A stretch of 64,000 nucleotides of DNA, taken from Bacillus sp. HMF5848 (GTDB taxonomy: Bacteria > Bacillota > Bacilli > Bacillales > HMF5848). The translations under genes were made by a program, and so were the position numbers. Every line of letters starts with the position of its first letter. Within the stretch, counting starts at the first letter, position 1. A model generated the notes under the pieces. The model was given only the letters and a program-made list of their open reading frames with translations, was not told where the DNA came from and made no database searches. This document shows, piece by piece, positions 8,800 through 17,016 of the stretch. The DNA lies in contig NZ_RWIV01000001.1 of NCBI RefSeq assembly GCF_003944835.1, positions 504,001 to 568,000 on the forward strand, written 5' to 3'.

Positions 8800-10419
8800 A
8801 TGAGGGTTTTTAGTAGTCTTCGGACTCGTTTGTCTTTAATTTTTGCTGGAATAGTTATTCTATTGATTTTTACATTAAGCTATATTATCGGACAACGTTC
8901 TATTAATGAGGTTCAGTCTGAGATTGGTGATTCACTAAGTGAGCTTGCTTACATTATGGGGGAGAATCTCGATCAATACATGTGGTCGAGGTACGGTGAA
9001 GTAGATATTCTTAGTGAGTTGCAAGAGCTAAGAAATACACAGGACATAGAAAGTATCGAAGTCCTTCTGAATAAATTAAAAGAAAGGTTTCCTGCCTTTG
9101 CTTGGGTAGGGTTAACCGATAAAGATGGTCTTGTTATTGCCTCAACAGATGGTGTTTTAAGAGGCGTGGATATTTCGGCTAGACCGGTTTATAAGGAAGC
9201 TTTACAAAAGACATTTATAGGAGATGTTCATGAGGCGGTGCTGTTGGCAGAACTGTTGCCTAATCCAACAGGTGAGCAGATGAAGTTTGTTGACATAAGT
9301 ACACCTTTGTATGATGATAACGGGAATTTTACAGGCGTTTTAGCAACTCATTTAAGCTGGAATTGGGTAAAAGATGTTGAAGAATCGATGTTAAACACTC
9401 TACGGAATAGGCCGAGTATAGAATTCTTCATCGTGAGTAAAAAGAAAAATGATGTAATATTAGGACCTCAAGATATGATAGGACGTCCTTTAAACACTGA
9501 TAGTATTGAACTAGCTAAAACGCAAAAAAACGGATGGACACTTGAAACATGGGATGATGGTAAGCAGTATTTAACGGGCTATGTATTGACAGGTGGGTAT
9601 AAAGATTATCCTGGATTAGAATGGACCGTTTTAGTTAGACAACCCGTTGAAGTTGCTTATGCACCGTCGCAAGAGCTACGAAGTTTTTTTCTAGTTTCTG
9701 GATTAATTTTAGTTGTTCTCTTTGCGTTTTTAGGTTGGTTTTTAGCTGGGCAGATTACTCGCCCGTTGAAAAATATTTCACGAGTGGCTAATAGACTTAG
9801 AGATGGTGACATTGTTAAAATTCCACCATATAAAGGTCTTACGGAAATTGAGATTTTGTCCGATTCGTTAAGGGAACTAGTCGTTCAACTAACTGATACA
9901 GAAACAGAATTGGAGAAGATGGAGGATGTGGCACATCGAGATCATTTAACTGGACTACCAAATCGTAAGGCCCTTGATATATTTATAGAAAAAGCAATCC
10001 ATAAACACAATGCTCTAACGATTTTGTATCTTGATTTAGATGGGTTTAAAGAAGTGAATGATACATTTGGTCATGAGGTTGGTGATAAACTCCTCATTGA
10101 AGTTGGCTCACGCTTAAAGGAAAGTGTGAGAAATGAAGAGTTAGTTGCCAGAATTGGTGGGGATGAATTTGTTGTCGTACTAACCACTCTTCATGACCCG
10201 AAAGAGAACGGAAAGATTGTAGGCGAACGAATTATCTCCACTATTAATAAATCTTTCAACATTGAAGGAAACACTCTTTCTCTTGGTTGTAGTGTTGGTG
10301 GAGCCATATGGACGGACGATAATACTAGTGAAAATATTAATGAGGTTATTCGAAAAGCTGACCAAGCCCTATACAAAGTAAAACGCACCGGCAAAAACCG
10401 CGTTCACTTTGAAGCATAA
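8800..10419 (+). CDS. Membrane diguanylate cyclase (Cache-HAMP-GGDEF)
   Basis: 539 aa from the ATG at 8800 (GGAGTGG upstream). TM1 at about residues 10-30 is followed by an extracytoplasmic Cache-type sensor (FAWVGLTDKDGLVIASTDG, DISTPLYDDNGNFTGVLATH), TM2 near 300-320, a HAMP linker (ITRPLKNISRVANRLRDGD) and a GGDEF domain. The active site RIGGDEFVVVL is intact, as is the LYLDLDGFKEVND metal/substrate block, so it should make cyclic di-GMP from GTP. No EAL domain is present. It stands alone between repeats and probably couples an external ligand to motility or biofilm control. Confidence 0.92.
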   Translation: MRVFSSLRTRLSLIFAGIVILLIFTLSYIIGQRSINEVQSEIGDSLSELAYIMGENLDQYMWSRYGEVDILSELQELRNTQDIESIEVLLNKLKERFPAFAWVGLTDKDGLVIASTDGVLRGVDISARPVYKEALQKTFIGDVHEAVLLAELLPNPTGEQMKFVDISTPLYDDNGNFTGVLATHLSWNWVKDVEESMLNTLRNRPSIEFFIVSKKKNDVILGPQDMIGRPLNTDSIELAKTQKNGWTLETWDDGKQYLTGYVLTGGYKDYPGLEWTVLVRQPVEVAYAPSQELRSFFLVSGLILVVLFAFLGWFLAGQITRPLKNISRVANRLRDGDIVKIPPYKGLTEIEILSDSLRELVVQLTDTETELEKMEDVAHRDHLTGLPNRKALDIFIEKAIHKHNALTILYLDLDGFKEVNDTFGHEVGDKLLIEVGSRLKESVRNEELVARIGGDEFVVVLTTLHDPKENGKIVGERIISTINKSFNIEGNTLSLGCSVGGAIWTDDNTSENINEVIRKADQALYKVKRTGKNRVHFEA

Positions 10420-10420
10420 A

Positions 10421-10526
10421 GAAGCACGGGGACGGTTCTCATTCTGCCAATCTGCAGACTGGGGACGGTTCTCATGCATTTTCAAGAAAAAGGAATTAGG
10501 CAGATTGGGCCGGCGCACATGCATCA
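10421..10526. repeat. REP-like repeat, compound copy
   Basis: There are two successive left arms (GAAGCACGGGGACGGTTCTC and GCAGACTGGGGACGGTTCTC) and a decayed right end. It starts immediately after the stop codon of the diguanylate cyclase. A further fragment lies at 10619-10648 (GACGGTTCTGTGCTTCC). Confidence 0.75.
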
Positions 10527-10566
10527 TTAAAAATCAGGAAATTAGCTCCTGCTAATACAGTGTGAG

Positions 10567-10599
10567 CCTGACCTAACTCCATGGGTCAGGTGTTTTTTT
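10567..10599 (+). terminator. Rho-independent terminator
   Basis: CCTGACC and GGTCAGG pair across a 10-nt loop and are followed by TGTTTTTTTA. Confidence 0.85.
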
Positions 10600-10730
10600 A
10601 TTAATGACGGGTACTAATGGCTGTGACGGTTCTGTGCTTCCTTTATATTAGAAAGAAATGTGTGGACAGATTATAGCTATTGGGGTAATTGGAAGGTCTG
10701 TATCATGAAAAGGTAGTGGAGGTAGTATAC

Positions 10731-11402
10731 GTGACATATGCGCAGCAACTTCGTGAATATTTTAGTTTATTTTCCAATAATGAGAATGCCATTCACATGA
10801 AAAGATATATGCGTGATCAATACGAATTTTTCGGAGTTAAAACACCTGAACGGCGAGGTATTCTGAAATCATTTTTACTTGAGAATGGCCTGCCACACGA
10901 TGATGCTTTTAACGAAGCTATTGTAGAGCTTTGGGAGATGCCTGAGAGAGAACTACAAATAGTTGCTATTAATCTTATTGATTTAAAGATAAAGAAAAAA
11001 GAGTTATCCACAGCGTTTTTACCTGTGATTGAGCAGTTGATTACTACAAAGTCTTGGTGGGATACGGTGGACCACATTGCCACGAAGCATGTGGGAATTT
11101 TGTTTCAAAATGAACCAGCACTTATTGAAAATGTCGGGAGAAGCTGGCGAAATAGCGATGATATATGGCTTCGACGCACCATGATATTATTTCAACAAAA
11201 ATATAAAACTAACACGAATCAAGAGCTGCTGGCAGATATAATTACTGAGAACCTTGGTAGTAGTGAGTTTTTCATAAATAAAGCAATAGGTTGGTCATTA
11301 AGAGAGTATGCTAAAACAAATCCTATTTGGGTAAAAGAGTTTGTCGCCCAGACAACTCTGTCGAACCTTAGTAAAAGAGAAGCTTTGAAGCACATCAAGT
11401 AA
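10731..11402 (+). CDS. AlkD-like DNA alkylation repair protein
   Basis: 223 aa from a GTG at 10731, chosen because GTGGAGG lies 8 bp upstream; a longer frame from 10689 has no such site. It is all-helical with HEAT-like repeats and ends in basic helices. Residues matching the AlkD active site are visible: Trp110 and Asp114 in TKSWWDTVDHIATKHVG and Trp188 in INKAIGWSLREYAKTNP. AlkD enzymes excise positively charged N3/N7-alkylated purines without base flipping. The gene is monocistronic. Confidence 0.9.
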   Translation: MTYAQQLREYFSLFSNNENAIHMKRYMRDQYEFFGVKTPERRGILKSFLLENGLPHDDAFNEAIVELWEMPERELQIVAINLIDLKIKKKELSTAFLPVIEQLITTKSWWDTVDHIATKHVGILFQNEPALIENVGRSWRNSDDIWLRRTMILFQQKYKTNTNQELLADIITENLGSSEFFINKAIGWSLREYAKTNPIWVKEFVAQTTLSNLSKREALKHIK

Positions 11403-11574
11403 TACGATGGTACTTGAACGTTAGGATGCTATGAAGCTTATTATAAAAGTTAGTATAAGGACGGTCTACGCTTCGTGTACATAAGAATAAAACGCTTAGT
11501 AAGAAGGAGGCTGCAGCAAGTCGTCATCCTCAACTTTGCTAACGAGTTGCGTTTATCCAACGATTTTCTAGCGA

Positions 11575-11617
11575 CCAAACATCTAATCAAACGTTTGTTT
11601 AGATGTTTGTTCGCTTT
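11575..11617. terminator. Hairpin terminator between convergent genes
   Basis: CAAACATCTAA and TTAGATGTTTG pair around an inner palindrome CAAACGTTTG. It is followed by GCTTTTTTTTG on the plus strand. Confidence 0.7.
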
Positions 11618-11674
11618 TTTTTGTGTCAAAGGAGAGACGGGGAAAGTTTTTTGCGCGCTGTGCATGCTAGGTGA

Positions 11675-11704
11675 AGGATACATGAGAACCGTCCCCATGT
11701 ATCC
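11675..11704. repeat. REP-like repeat, right arm only
   Basis: GGATACATGAGAACCGTCCC plus CATGTATCC is a clear right arm. A left arm is only hinted at near 11632 (GAGACGGGG). It abuts the 3' end of the minus-strand gene that follows. Confidence 0.65.
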
Positions 11705-11709
11705 AAGGG

Positions 11710-12396
11710 TTAAATTAAGGTTGAAAAATACTGAGCCTCACGCTTAATATGTTGCACAAAAAAGAGTGGGGGTTTATCTAGAATAGAGTTTTGTTGTTCC
11801 AACTGCTCTAAATGATTTAATGATTCTATAAATTCACCAACAAGCTGTTTCGTGTCATTTCTAAATCTTTGCAATGCTGGGAATTCTGTTAATCCGGTTC
11901 TCATAATACCATTGAGTTCATGGGCAAATACATATTGCTTTTCAAAAAGATCGGCGTATTGTAGATATTTTGTGACAAGAGGTCTTTCTAAACTGTCCAA
12001 TGCGCCTTGAATGGTAAACGCGTCACCAGATAAAACGGGAAGCCATACAAAATGAGATGATAAAGGAAGCGTATCTAATCTGTTAGTTAATGTTTGGATA
12101 GCAACAGAGCTTTCTGTAACTAGATGACTCATAAAAGTCGGAGTCAGCAAAATTTTCAATCCAGTAGTCACTTGTTTTTTCAACAGCCAGAGTAAAAACT
12201 GTTGGAACGACTCTACAACACGGATAAACTGTTGCAAATCGGTGATATTTTCAGCCTCAGCCCATTTTTTAAAAAATTGGATATATTGCTGTGCAATAGC
12301 CTGAGCCTCTTTTTCCATTGGTGACAAAGTATCATACAAGATAACGGCATGCTCATACGTATTCTGTTTGATAAATTCCCATGTTCTTAAATTCAT
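11710..12396 (-). CDS. Alpha-helical protein of unknown function (possibly DUF2935-like)
   Basis: 228 aa from the ATG at 12396, which has GGGGAGGATTACGT just upstream; an in-frame ATG at 12447 lacks a site. The sequence is helical throughout, opens with MNLRTWEFIKQNTYEHAVIL and closes with VQHIKREAQYFSTLI. The spaced His/Glu residues in two helical halves recall DUF2935 ferritin-like proteins, but the match is loose. No signal peptide or membrane segment is seen. The role is unknown. Confidence 0.65.
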   Translation of the reverse strand: MNLRTWEFIKQNTYEHAVILYDTLSPMEKEAQAIAQQYIQFFKKWAEAENITDLQQFIRVVESFQQFLLWLLKKQVTTGLKILLTPTFMSHLVTESSVAIQTLTNRLDTLPLSSHFVWLPVLSGDAFTIQGALDSLERPLVTKYLQYADLFEKQYVFAHELNGIMRTGLTEFPALQRFRNDTKQLVGEFIESLNHLEQLEQQNSILDKPPLFFVQHIKREAQYFSTLI

Positions 12397-12612
12397 ACGT
12401 AATCCTCCCCTACCATCTTTCTTATAAAAAAGCATATGTGTGTTCACACATTAAAAGTACTTGAAGCACGGATCGGTTGTTGTGCTTTGTTACTAGTTAA
12501 ATTGTAAGGGAACTTAGATCCACCCGCATACTTCACACTCCATGCAAGGAGTAATGAAGATGCTTGAACTGCCTCTATCCTCCCTCCCGCCTTTAGCAGT
12601 GTCAATCAAAAA

Positions 12613-12627
12613 TAACATAATATGTTA
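12613..12627. promoter_or_regulatory. Candidate operator upstream of the XRE-AbrB regulator
   Basis: TAACATA-A-TATGTTA is a perfect 7-bp inverted repeat with a 1-nt centre, 65 bp upstream of the regulator's start. Autoregulation is an inference. Confidence 0.35.
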
Positions 12628-12691
12628 CATTCAGTTGGTAGATTATTCAAAATGGCAAATTATAATAAGAGATAGAGAGGGTGTGAAAAGT

Positions 12692-13129
12692 ATGATTAGT
12701 ACGAACTTAAAATCTTTACGGAAGATAAGTAAGTATACACAAGAGGATGTGGCAGACAAGGTTGGTGTATCTCGGCAAGCTGTTGCGAAATGGGAAAATG
12801 GTGAGACCGTGCCGGATATAAACAATTGTATAGCGTTAGCGGAGCTATATGGTGTGACCTTAGATGATCTAGTAAACTATCCAGATGAAGAGGAAGGTAT
12901 GGGGATTCGACCGAAGGGGAAACACATCTTTGGAATCGTGAAGGTGGGGGACCGTGGGCAAATTGTAATTCCTAAAAAGGCAAGAGAGATATTTGCCATC
13001 TCTCCCGGAGATAGTTTGTTAGTGTTAGGTGATGAGGCACAAGGCATCGCGATTGTAAAAAGTGAAGGCTTCCTGCAGTTTGCACAGGATGTATTTACTG
13101 CTCAGCAGTATAAGGAGGAAGAAGAATGA
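12692..13129 (+). CDS. XRE-type regulator with C-terminal AbrB/SpoVT domain
   Basis: 145 aa from the ATG at 12692 (AGAGAGGGTGTG upstream). The N-terminal helix-turn-helix (LRKISKYTQEDVADKVGVSR, QAVAKWENGETVPDI) occupies residues 1-65. A swapped-hairpin AbrB-type domain follows (VKVGDRGQIVIPKKAREIF, PGDSLLVLGDE). Two DNA-binding folds in one chain occur in Firmicute regulators placed before ABC exporters. The stop codon overlaps the start of the ATPase gene by 4 bp, so it very likely controls its own three-gene operon. Confidence 0.88.
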   Translation: MISTNLKSLRKISKYTQEDVADKVGVSRQAVAKWENGETVPDINNCIALAELYGVTLDDLVNYPDEEEGMGIRPKGKHIFGIVKVGDRGQIVIPKKAREIFAISPGDSLLVLGDEAQGIAIVKSEGFLQFAQDVFTAQQYKEEEE

Positions 13130-13860
13130 GAGCGATTCAGACAACGAATTTGACTAAAAAATTTAATGGAAAAATAGCTGTCGATTCTCTTGATCTTACT
13201 ATCGAGCAGGGGGAGCTTTTTGCTTTGTTGGGTGTTAATGGAGCAGGGAAAACAACAACTATTAAGATGTTAACATGTCTTAGCAAACCTACGAGTGGCG
13301 ATGCCATATTACTTGGGAATAGTATCAAGTCAGACGTAATTGCTGTAAAAGAACAAATTAACGTGTCTCCACAGGAAACAGCGATAGCTCGTAATCTATC
13401 TGTTAAAGAAAATCTAGAATTAGTTGCACAAATCTATGGTTTTGATAAAAAGGCTGTGAATAATAAAGTGGAAGAGATGCTGACCACTTTTAGTCTTTTA
13501 GACGTGTCAAAAGCGAAGGCAAAAACATTATCAGGTGGTATGCAAAGAAGGCTCAGTATTGCTATGGCACTTATCTCTAATCCTCAAATTCTTTTTCTAG
13601 ATGAACCAACTTTAGGGCTTGATGTTATTGCAAGACGAGAATTATGGCAGGCTATTGAAAAATTGAAAGGTCGTATTACTATCATTCTTACTACACATTA
13701 TATGGAAGAAGCGGAAGCACTCGCAGATAGAATAGGAATCATGGCAAAGGGCCAATTAAAAGCAGTTGGAACAGCTCAAGAATTAAAGTTAAAAACGAAT
13801 GTCACCACGCTAGAAGAAGCCTTTGTTTTGATTGCGACAAAAGAGGAGGTAGCTGTATGA
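13126..13860 (+). CDS. ABC transporter ATP-binding protein
   Basis: 244 aa with Walker A (GVNGAGKTTTIKML), Q-loop (NVSPQETAIARNL), signature (LSGGMQRRLSIAM) and Walker B (ILFLDEPTLGLD), followed by the H-loop LTTHYMEEAEALADR. It is the DrrA/CcmA type that partners with ABC-2 permeases in export. It overlaps the regulator upstream and the permease downstream by 4 bp each, so the three are translationally coupled. The exported substrate is unknown. Confidence 0.92.
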   Translation: MRAIQTTNLTKKFNGKIAVDSLDLTIEQGELFALLGVNGAGKTTTIKMLTCLSKPTSGDAILLGNSIKSDVIAVKEQINVSPQETAIARNLSVKENLELVAQIYGFDKKAVNNKVEEMLTTFSLLDVSKAKAKTLSGGMQRRLSIAMALISNPQILFLDEPTLGLDVIARRELWQAIEKLKGRITIILTTHYMEEAEALADRIGIMAKGQLKAVGTAQELKLKTNVTTLEEAFVLIATKEEVAV

Positions 13861-14594
13861 AATCATTAGCATTTGCTGCGCGTAATCAAAAAGAAATTGT
13901 TAGAGATCCTTTGAATCTAGCATTTGGTATTGGGTTTCCTTTAGTTATCTTACTACTGTTAACCGCGATTCAAGCTAATATTCCAGCAGATATTTTTGTA
14001 ATTGATAAACTTGTTCCTGGTATAGCAGTATTCGGCCTTTCGTTTATCTCGCTATTCTCCGGACTGCTTATAGCAAAAGACAGAAGCACCTCCTTTTTAA
14101 TGAGACTATTTACAGCACCACTTTCAGCTTCAAATTACATCGTTGGCTACACACTTCCACTACTTCCTATGGCCATATTACAAGTTATTATCTGTTTCAC
14201 TGCTGCATTCTTTCTTGGTTTACCAGTTAATATAAATGTATTGCTAGCAATTATTCTACTAATACCTACAGGTGTGTTATTTATAGGGATAGGTCTATTT
14301 GCAGGCAGTGTATTTAACGACAAACAGGTCAGCGGCATCTGTGGAGCTCTCCTTACTAATTTGAGTGCTTGGTTAAGCGGTACTTGGTTTGACCTGAATC
14401 TTATTGGAGGCTGGTTCAAGGAGATTGCATATGTCCTCCCATTTGCACATGCTGTCGACACAAGTAGAGCTGCGCTATCTGGAGACTATGCCTCCATTAT
14501 GCCCCATCTATTGTGGGTAATCGGCTATGCCGTAGTCATCATGACAATTGCTATCCTCACTTTTAAAAGAAAAATGTACAGCGAAAATGAATAA
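13857..14594 (+). CDS. ABC-2 type permease
   Basis: 245 aa with six predicted membrane spans and the ABC-2 family features: an N-terminal amphipathic stretch (RNQKEIVRDPLNLAFGIGFP) and a loop with LIAKDRSTSFLMRLFTAPLS before the third span. It forms the exporter with the preceding ATPase. Drug, lipid or peptide export is possible. Confidence 0.9.
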   Translation: MKSLAFAARNQKEIVRDPLNLAFGIGFPLVILLLLTAIQANIPADIFVIDKLVPGIAVFGLSFISLFSGLLIAKDRSTSFLMRLFTAPLSASNYIVGYTLPLLPMAILQVIICFTAAFFLGLPVNINVLLAIILLIPTGVLFIGIGLFAGSVFNDKQVSGICGALLTNLSAWLSGTWFDLNLIGGWFKEIAYVLPFAHAVDTSRAALSGDYASIMPHLLWVIGYAVVIMTIAILTFKRKMYSENE

Positions 14595-14596
14595 AT

Positions 14597-14670
14597 CAAG
14601 GAAGCGCGGGGACGGTTCTTGCGCTTCCTTCGATACTCGAAGGAAGCAGAAGAACCGTCCCCATGTATCC
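14597..14670. repeat. REP-like hairpin repeat, complete copy
   Basis: GGAAGCGCGGGGACGGTTCT pairs with AGAAGAACCGTCCCCATGT, and the inner TTCGATACTCGAA adds a second short stem. It starts right after the permease stop codon. Confidence 0.85.
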
Positions 14671-14771
14671 TTTGGGGCTCTCTAATAATGATGAAGGTAG
14701 AGGAGACCCTAGACATGGTGATGATTAGTTATTTATGTTAAAAACAGAAGAATAGTTGTTATTCACCCCAT

Positions 14772-14800
14772 CCCTGTCTTCTAGAAGACAGGTGTTTTTG
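14772..14800 (+). terminator. Rho-independent terminator
   Basis: CCTGTCTTCTAGAAGACAGG is a perfect palindrome followed by TGTTTTTG. It closes the XRE-AbrB/ABC operon. Confidence 0.8.
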
Positions 14801-14808
14801 CTTGTCGT

Positions 14809-15032
14809 TAAAGAAGTATAAGTTTTACAACCTAGATTAGTGTCTAGCTTTAGCGTCTAGCCAGTTTTTCATTTATGAATAATCTTCCTTGAGTATCTTG
14901 TGAAAAGCTGATATGAAATATGATGCTTTTCACAGCTCGATGTCTTAAGTCGTTCCCCTCACGATGGAGGCCTTTCTTGCGCGGGATGTCTTAAGCCGGT
15001 CGGGGCTGAGCAAAGTGCTTTATGCTTTTTTG
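14809..15032. repeat. Second repeat family (CTTAAG/GGTCGGGGCTGAGC), copy 1
   Basis: The copy runs from the AAAGAAGTATAAG lead-in through AGCGTCTAGCC to GGTCGGGGCTGAGC and a terminal AGTGCTTTATGCTTTTTT. Positions 14863-14933 are an extra segment shared with copy 2 (30501-30731) but missing in copy 3 (58549-58663). That segment has its own stem GTGAAAAGC/GCTTTTCAC. The T-rich end could terminate transcription. I believe similar elements are common between genes in Bacillaceae. Confidence 0.75.
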
Positions 15033-15122
15033 AGAGCTTAAAATTCATTTAGGGTTAGTTTTTTAAATGTATCTTTGCTATTATCAAAAGGATAAGTTGT
15101 ACAGATTATTGGAGGGCTTTTA

Positions 15123-15605
15123 ATGGAAAATAATGATATTTTAATACGCGTAAGATATGCGCTAGATATAAAAGAAACCGATATGGTTGAGATATTTAAA
15201 CTCGGTGGCACAGAGGTCACAAGAGCAGACGTGCAACTTCTTCTTAAGAAAGAGGACGATGAAGAGCAACTCACATGCAATAACTTAATGTTAGAGTCGT
15301 TTTTAGATGGCTTGATTATTTTTAAAAGAGGTAGGCAAGATCCTAAGCCAGGACAAGCGGAATTGCCAGCACGTTCTGGGAAGCAAAGTCCTAACGTGAA
15401 TAATATGATGCTGAAAAAAATAAAGATAGCTTTGTCTTTAACGAGTGAAGATATGTTGGATATTTTCGAAAACGCAGGAATTGCTATTTCGAAGGGTGAG
15501 TTAGGTGCATTGTTAAGAAAAGAAGGCCATAAAAATTATAAAGAATGTGGCGACAAATTTGCGAGAAACTTTTTAAAGGGATTAGCAATTAAGTATAGGG
15601 GATAG
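15123..15605 (+). CDS. DUF1456 family protein (YehS-like)
   Basis: 160 aa preceded by TTGGAGGGC. Two tandem copies of the DUF1456 module are visible: ILIRVRYALDIKETDMVEIF (residues 5-24) and MLKKIKIALSLTSEDMLDIF (about 96-115). Each is followed by a helix with a Leu-Leu-Arg/Lys-Lys block (LLLKKEDDEE, LLRKEGHKNY). The biochemical role of the family is not established. It sits 17 bp upstream of the YgjP-type metallopeptidase, so the two are probably an operon. Confidence 0.88.
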   Translation: MENNDILIRVRYALDIKETDMVEIFKLGGTEVTRADVQLLLKKEDDEEQLTCNNLMLESFLDGLIIFKRGRQDPKPGQAELPARSGKQSPNVNNMMLKKIKIALSLTSEDMLDIFENAGIAISKGELGALLRKEGHKNYKECGDKFARNFLKGLAIKYRG

Positions 15606-15622
15606 TAGCAGCAGGTGGATAT

Positions 15623-16330
15623 ATGATACATACACATTTAAATGAAACGATTCGTTTCGAGATTAAATATAAAAATCGAAAGTCTATAGGCATTTCAATA
15701 GACGGGTATGGCAATGTGGAAGTGCAGGCTCCTAAAGGAATATCCGAAGATATAGTTATACGAGCTGTTGAGGAGAAATGGAGTTGGATACAAGAGAAGT
15801 TACAAGAACTCAACGAAAGAGCAAAGGGTTTTAAGCAGAAGGTATATGATGAAGGAGAGACCTTTTTGTATCTGGGTGAAACTTATCCGATACGCTTTAC
15901 TCATGATGGGAGTCTTGAGCGAGATATAGTTGAGTTTCGCGGTGACGCGCTGCATATAAATGTGAAACAACTTGACGACGATGCCATCAAGCAAGCATTA
16001 AAACGGTTTTATTACCAACAATGCAAAGCATTAGTAGAAAAGAGCGTTGCCTCTTATCAAAGTCATTTCAAAATGAAGCCGCGTTCGATCCGTATTACTG
16101 ATAGTAAAACAACATGGGGAACGTGTGACTCAAACCGCCAGTTGACTTTCAATTGGCGCCTAGCCATGGCACCACCTGAAGTGCTGGACTACGTAGTCGT
16201 TCATGAAATGTGTCACATGATGCATATGAATCACGACCGCTCCTTCTGGCGTCTCGTTGGAAAAATAATGCCCGATTACAAAGAACAAGAACAGTGGCTA
16301 ACACTATCAAACTGGAAAATGACCGTGTAG
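15623..16330 (+). CDS. YgjP-like (M48-type) metallopeptidase
   Basis: 235 aa. The zinc motif HEMCH (H194, H198) sits in VVVHEMCHMMHMNHDRSFW, with a third candidate ligand His204. The conserved TTWGTCDS block precedes it. An N-terminal beta-rich domain (residues 10-110) is followed by the gluzincin-like helical domain, as in DUF45/YgjP proteins. No membrane segment is seen, so it is probably cytoplasmic. Physiological substrates are unknown. Confidence 0.88.
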   Translation: MIHTHLNETIRFEIKYKNRKSIGISIDGYGNVEVQAPKGISEDIVIRAVEEKWSWIQEKLQELNERAKGFKQKVYDEGETFLYLGETYPIRFTHDGSLERDIVEFRGDALHINVKQLDDDAIKQALKRFYYQQCKALVEKSVASYQSHFKMKPRSIRITDSKTTWGTCDSNRQLTFNWRLAMAPPEVLDYVVVHEMCHMMHMNHDRSFWRLVGKIMPDYKEQEQWLTLSNWKMTV

Positions 16331-16400
16331 GAAGCATGGGGACGGTTCTCATGCTTCCTTCGGTTGCCGAAGGAAGCGGGAGAACCGTCCCCTATTTGCC
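16329..16400. repeat. REP-like hairpin repeat, complete copy
   Basis: GGAAGCATGGGGACGGTTCT pairs with AGGAAGCGGGAGAACCGTCC; the loop has TTCGGTTGCCGAA. It overlaps the stop codon of the YgjP-like gene. Confidence 0.85.
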
Positions 16401-16455
16401 AAATTAATGAAAATATGAGATAATAAAGGAAATTTCGAAGGAGGGAAGTAAGTTT

Positions 16456-16476
16456 ATGATGCCATCAAATTGCTAA
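16456..16476 (+). CDS. Candidate regulatory leader peptide (MMPSNC)
   Basis: ATGATGCCATCAAATTGCTAA encodes six residues. It follows a strong AAGGAGGG site by 10 bp, far stronger than a random start would have, and lies 560 bp upstream of an ABC-F gene. Ribosome stalling on such short leaders is how many antibiotic-responsive ABC-F genes are induced. An AT-rich stem (about 16476-16503) follows directly. Function is inferred from position. Confidence 0.5.
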   Translation: MMPSNC

Positions 16477-16723
16477 TATTAATTTATTTTTAAAATTAAT
16501 ATGATTTTGTATTGAGCGAAAAAATGCCTATTTTGTTAGGTTTATTTGTTATGCTCTTTATGGAAATGGCAATTTAGAAGGTAACTAACTTACTTACTAA
16601 TATCGAGTTTATAATTTATTAGCGAACCAGGTATGTTCTATATTTGGTAGCAAGACATAGGCAACGTCATGTGCTTTTTTAAGTGCGCCTTTTTGGTAAT
16701 AAATTATATTGATACCGTACATT

Positions 16724-16762
16724 AGACCGTAAGAAGAAACCATCTTCTTATGGTCTTTTTTA
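16724..16762 (+). terminator. Attenuator-type terminator upstream of the ABC-F gene
   Basis: AGACCGTAAGAAGA pairs with TCTTCTTATGGTCT (one G-U) over a 5-nt loop and runs into TTTTTTA. It stands between the leader peptide and the ABC-F gene with no other gene to terminate, so conditional read-through is likely. Confidence 0.7.
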
Positions 16763-16967
16763 TATGCACAGGAAAGAGGGAAGTAACTAGATACAAGCAC
16801 TGGCTTTGGAAAGTAAAGGACTTTTCTAATATGGAATGTATGTCGCTTCAAAGCAACTGATGAAGTTAAAGAGCGGCTTGCAAGATTAGAACTTCATAGC
16901 TTGTCTCAGTCAGAGGTGCACCTTTCTTGTTGTATAAACACTAAATAGTAACGATGCTTCTTTATGC

Positions 16968-17000
16968 CATCCATAAAATGCGTAACCAACATTATGGATG
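16968..17000 (+). promoter_or_regulatory. Hairpin just before the ABC-F ribosome binding site
   Basis: CATCCATAA and TTATGGATG form a perfect 9-bp stem ending 3 bp before AGAAGGA. It could influence translation initiation. No coding gene is recognised in 16763-16967. Confidence 0.5.
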
Positions 17001-17016
17001 AAAGAAGGAAAATTAT

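Noticed and set aside
11450-11747. Small frames on both strands next to the AlkD-like gene
   Set aside because: They cover a terminator and half of a repeat, and no family or start signal is seen.
16609-16851. Minus-strand 80-residue frame upstream of the ABC-F gene
   Set aside because: It contains the attenuator hairpin and has no ribosome binding site.
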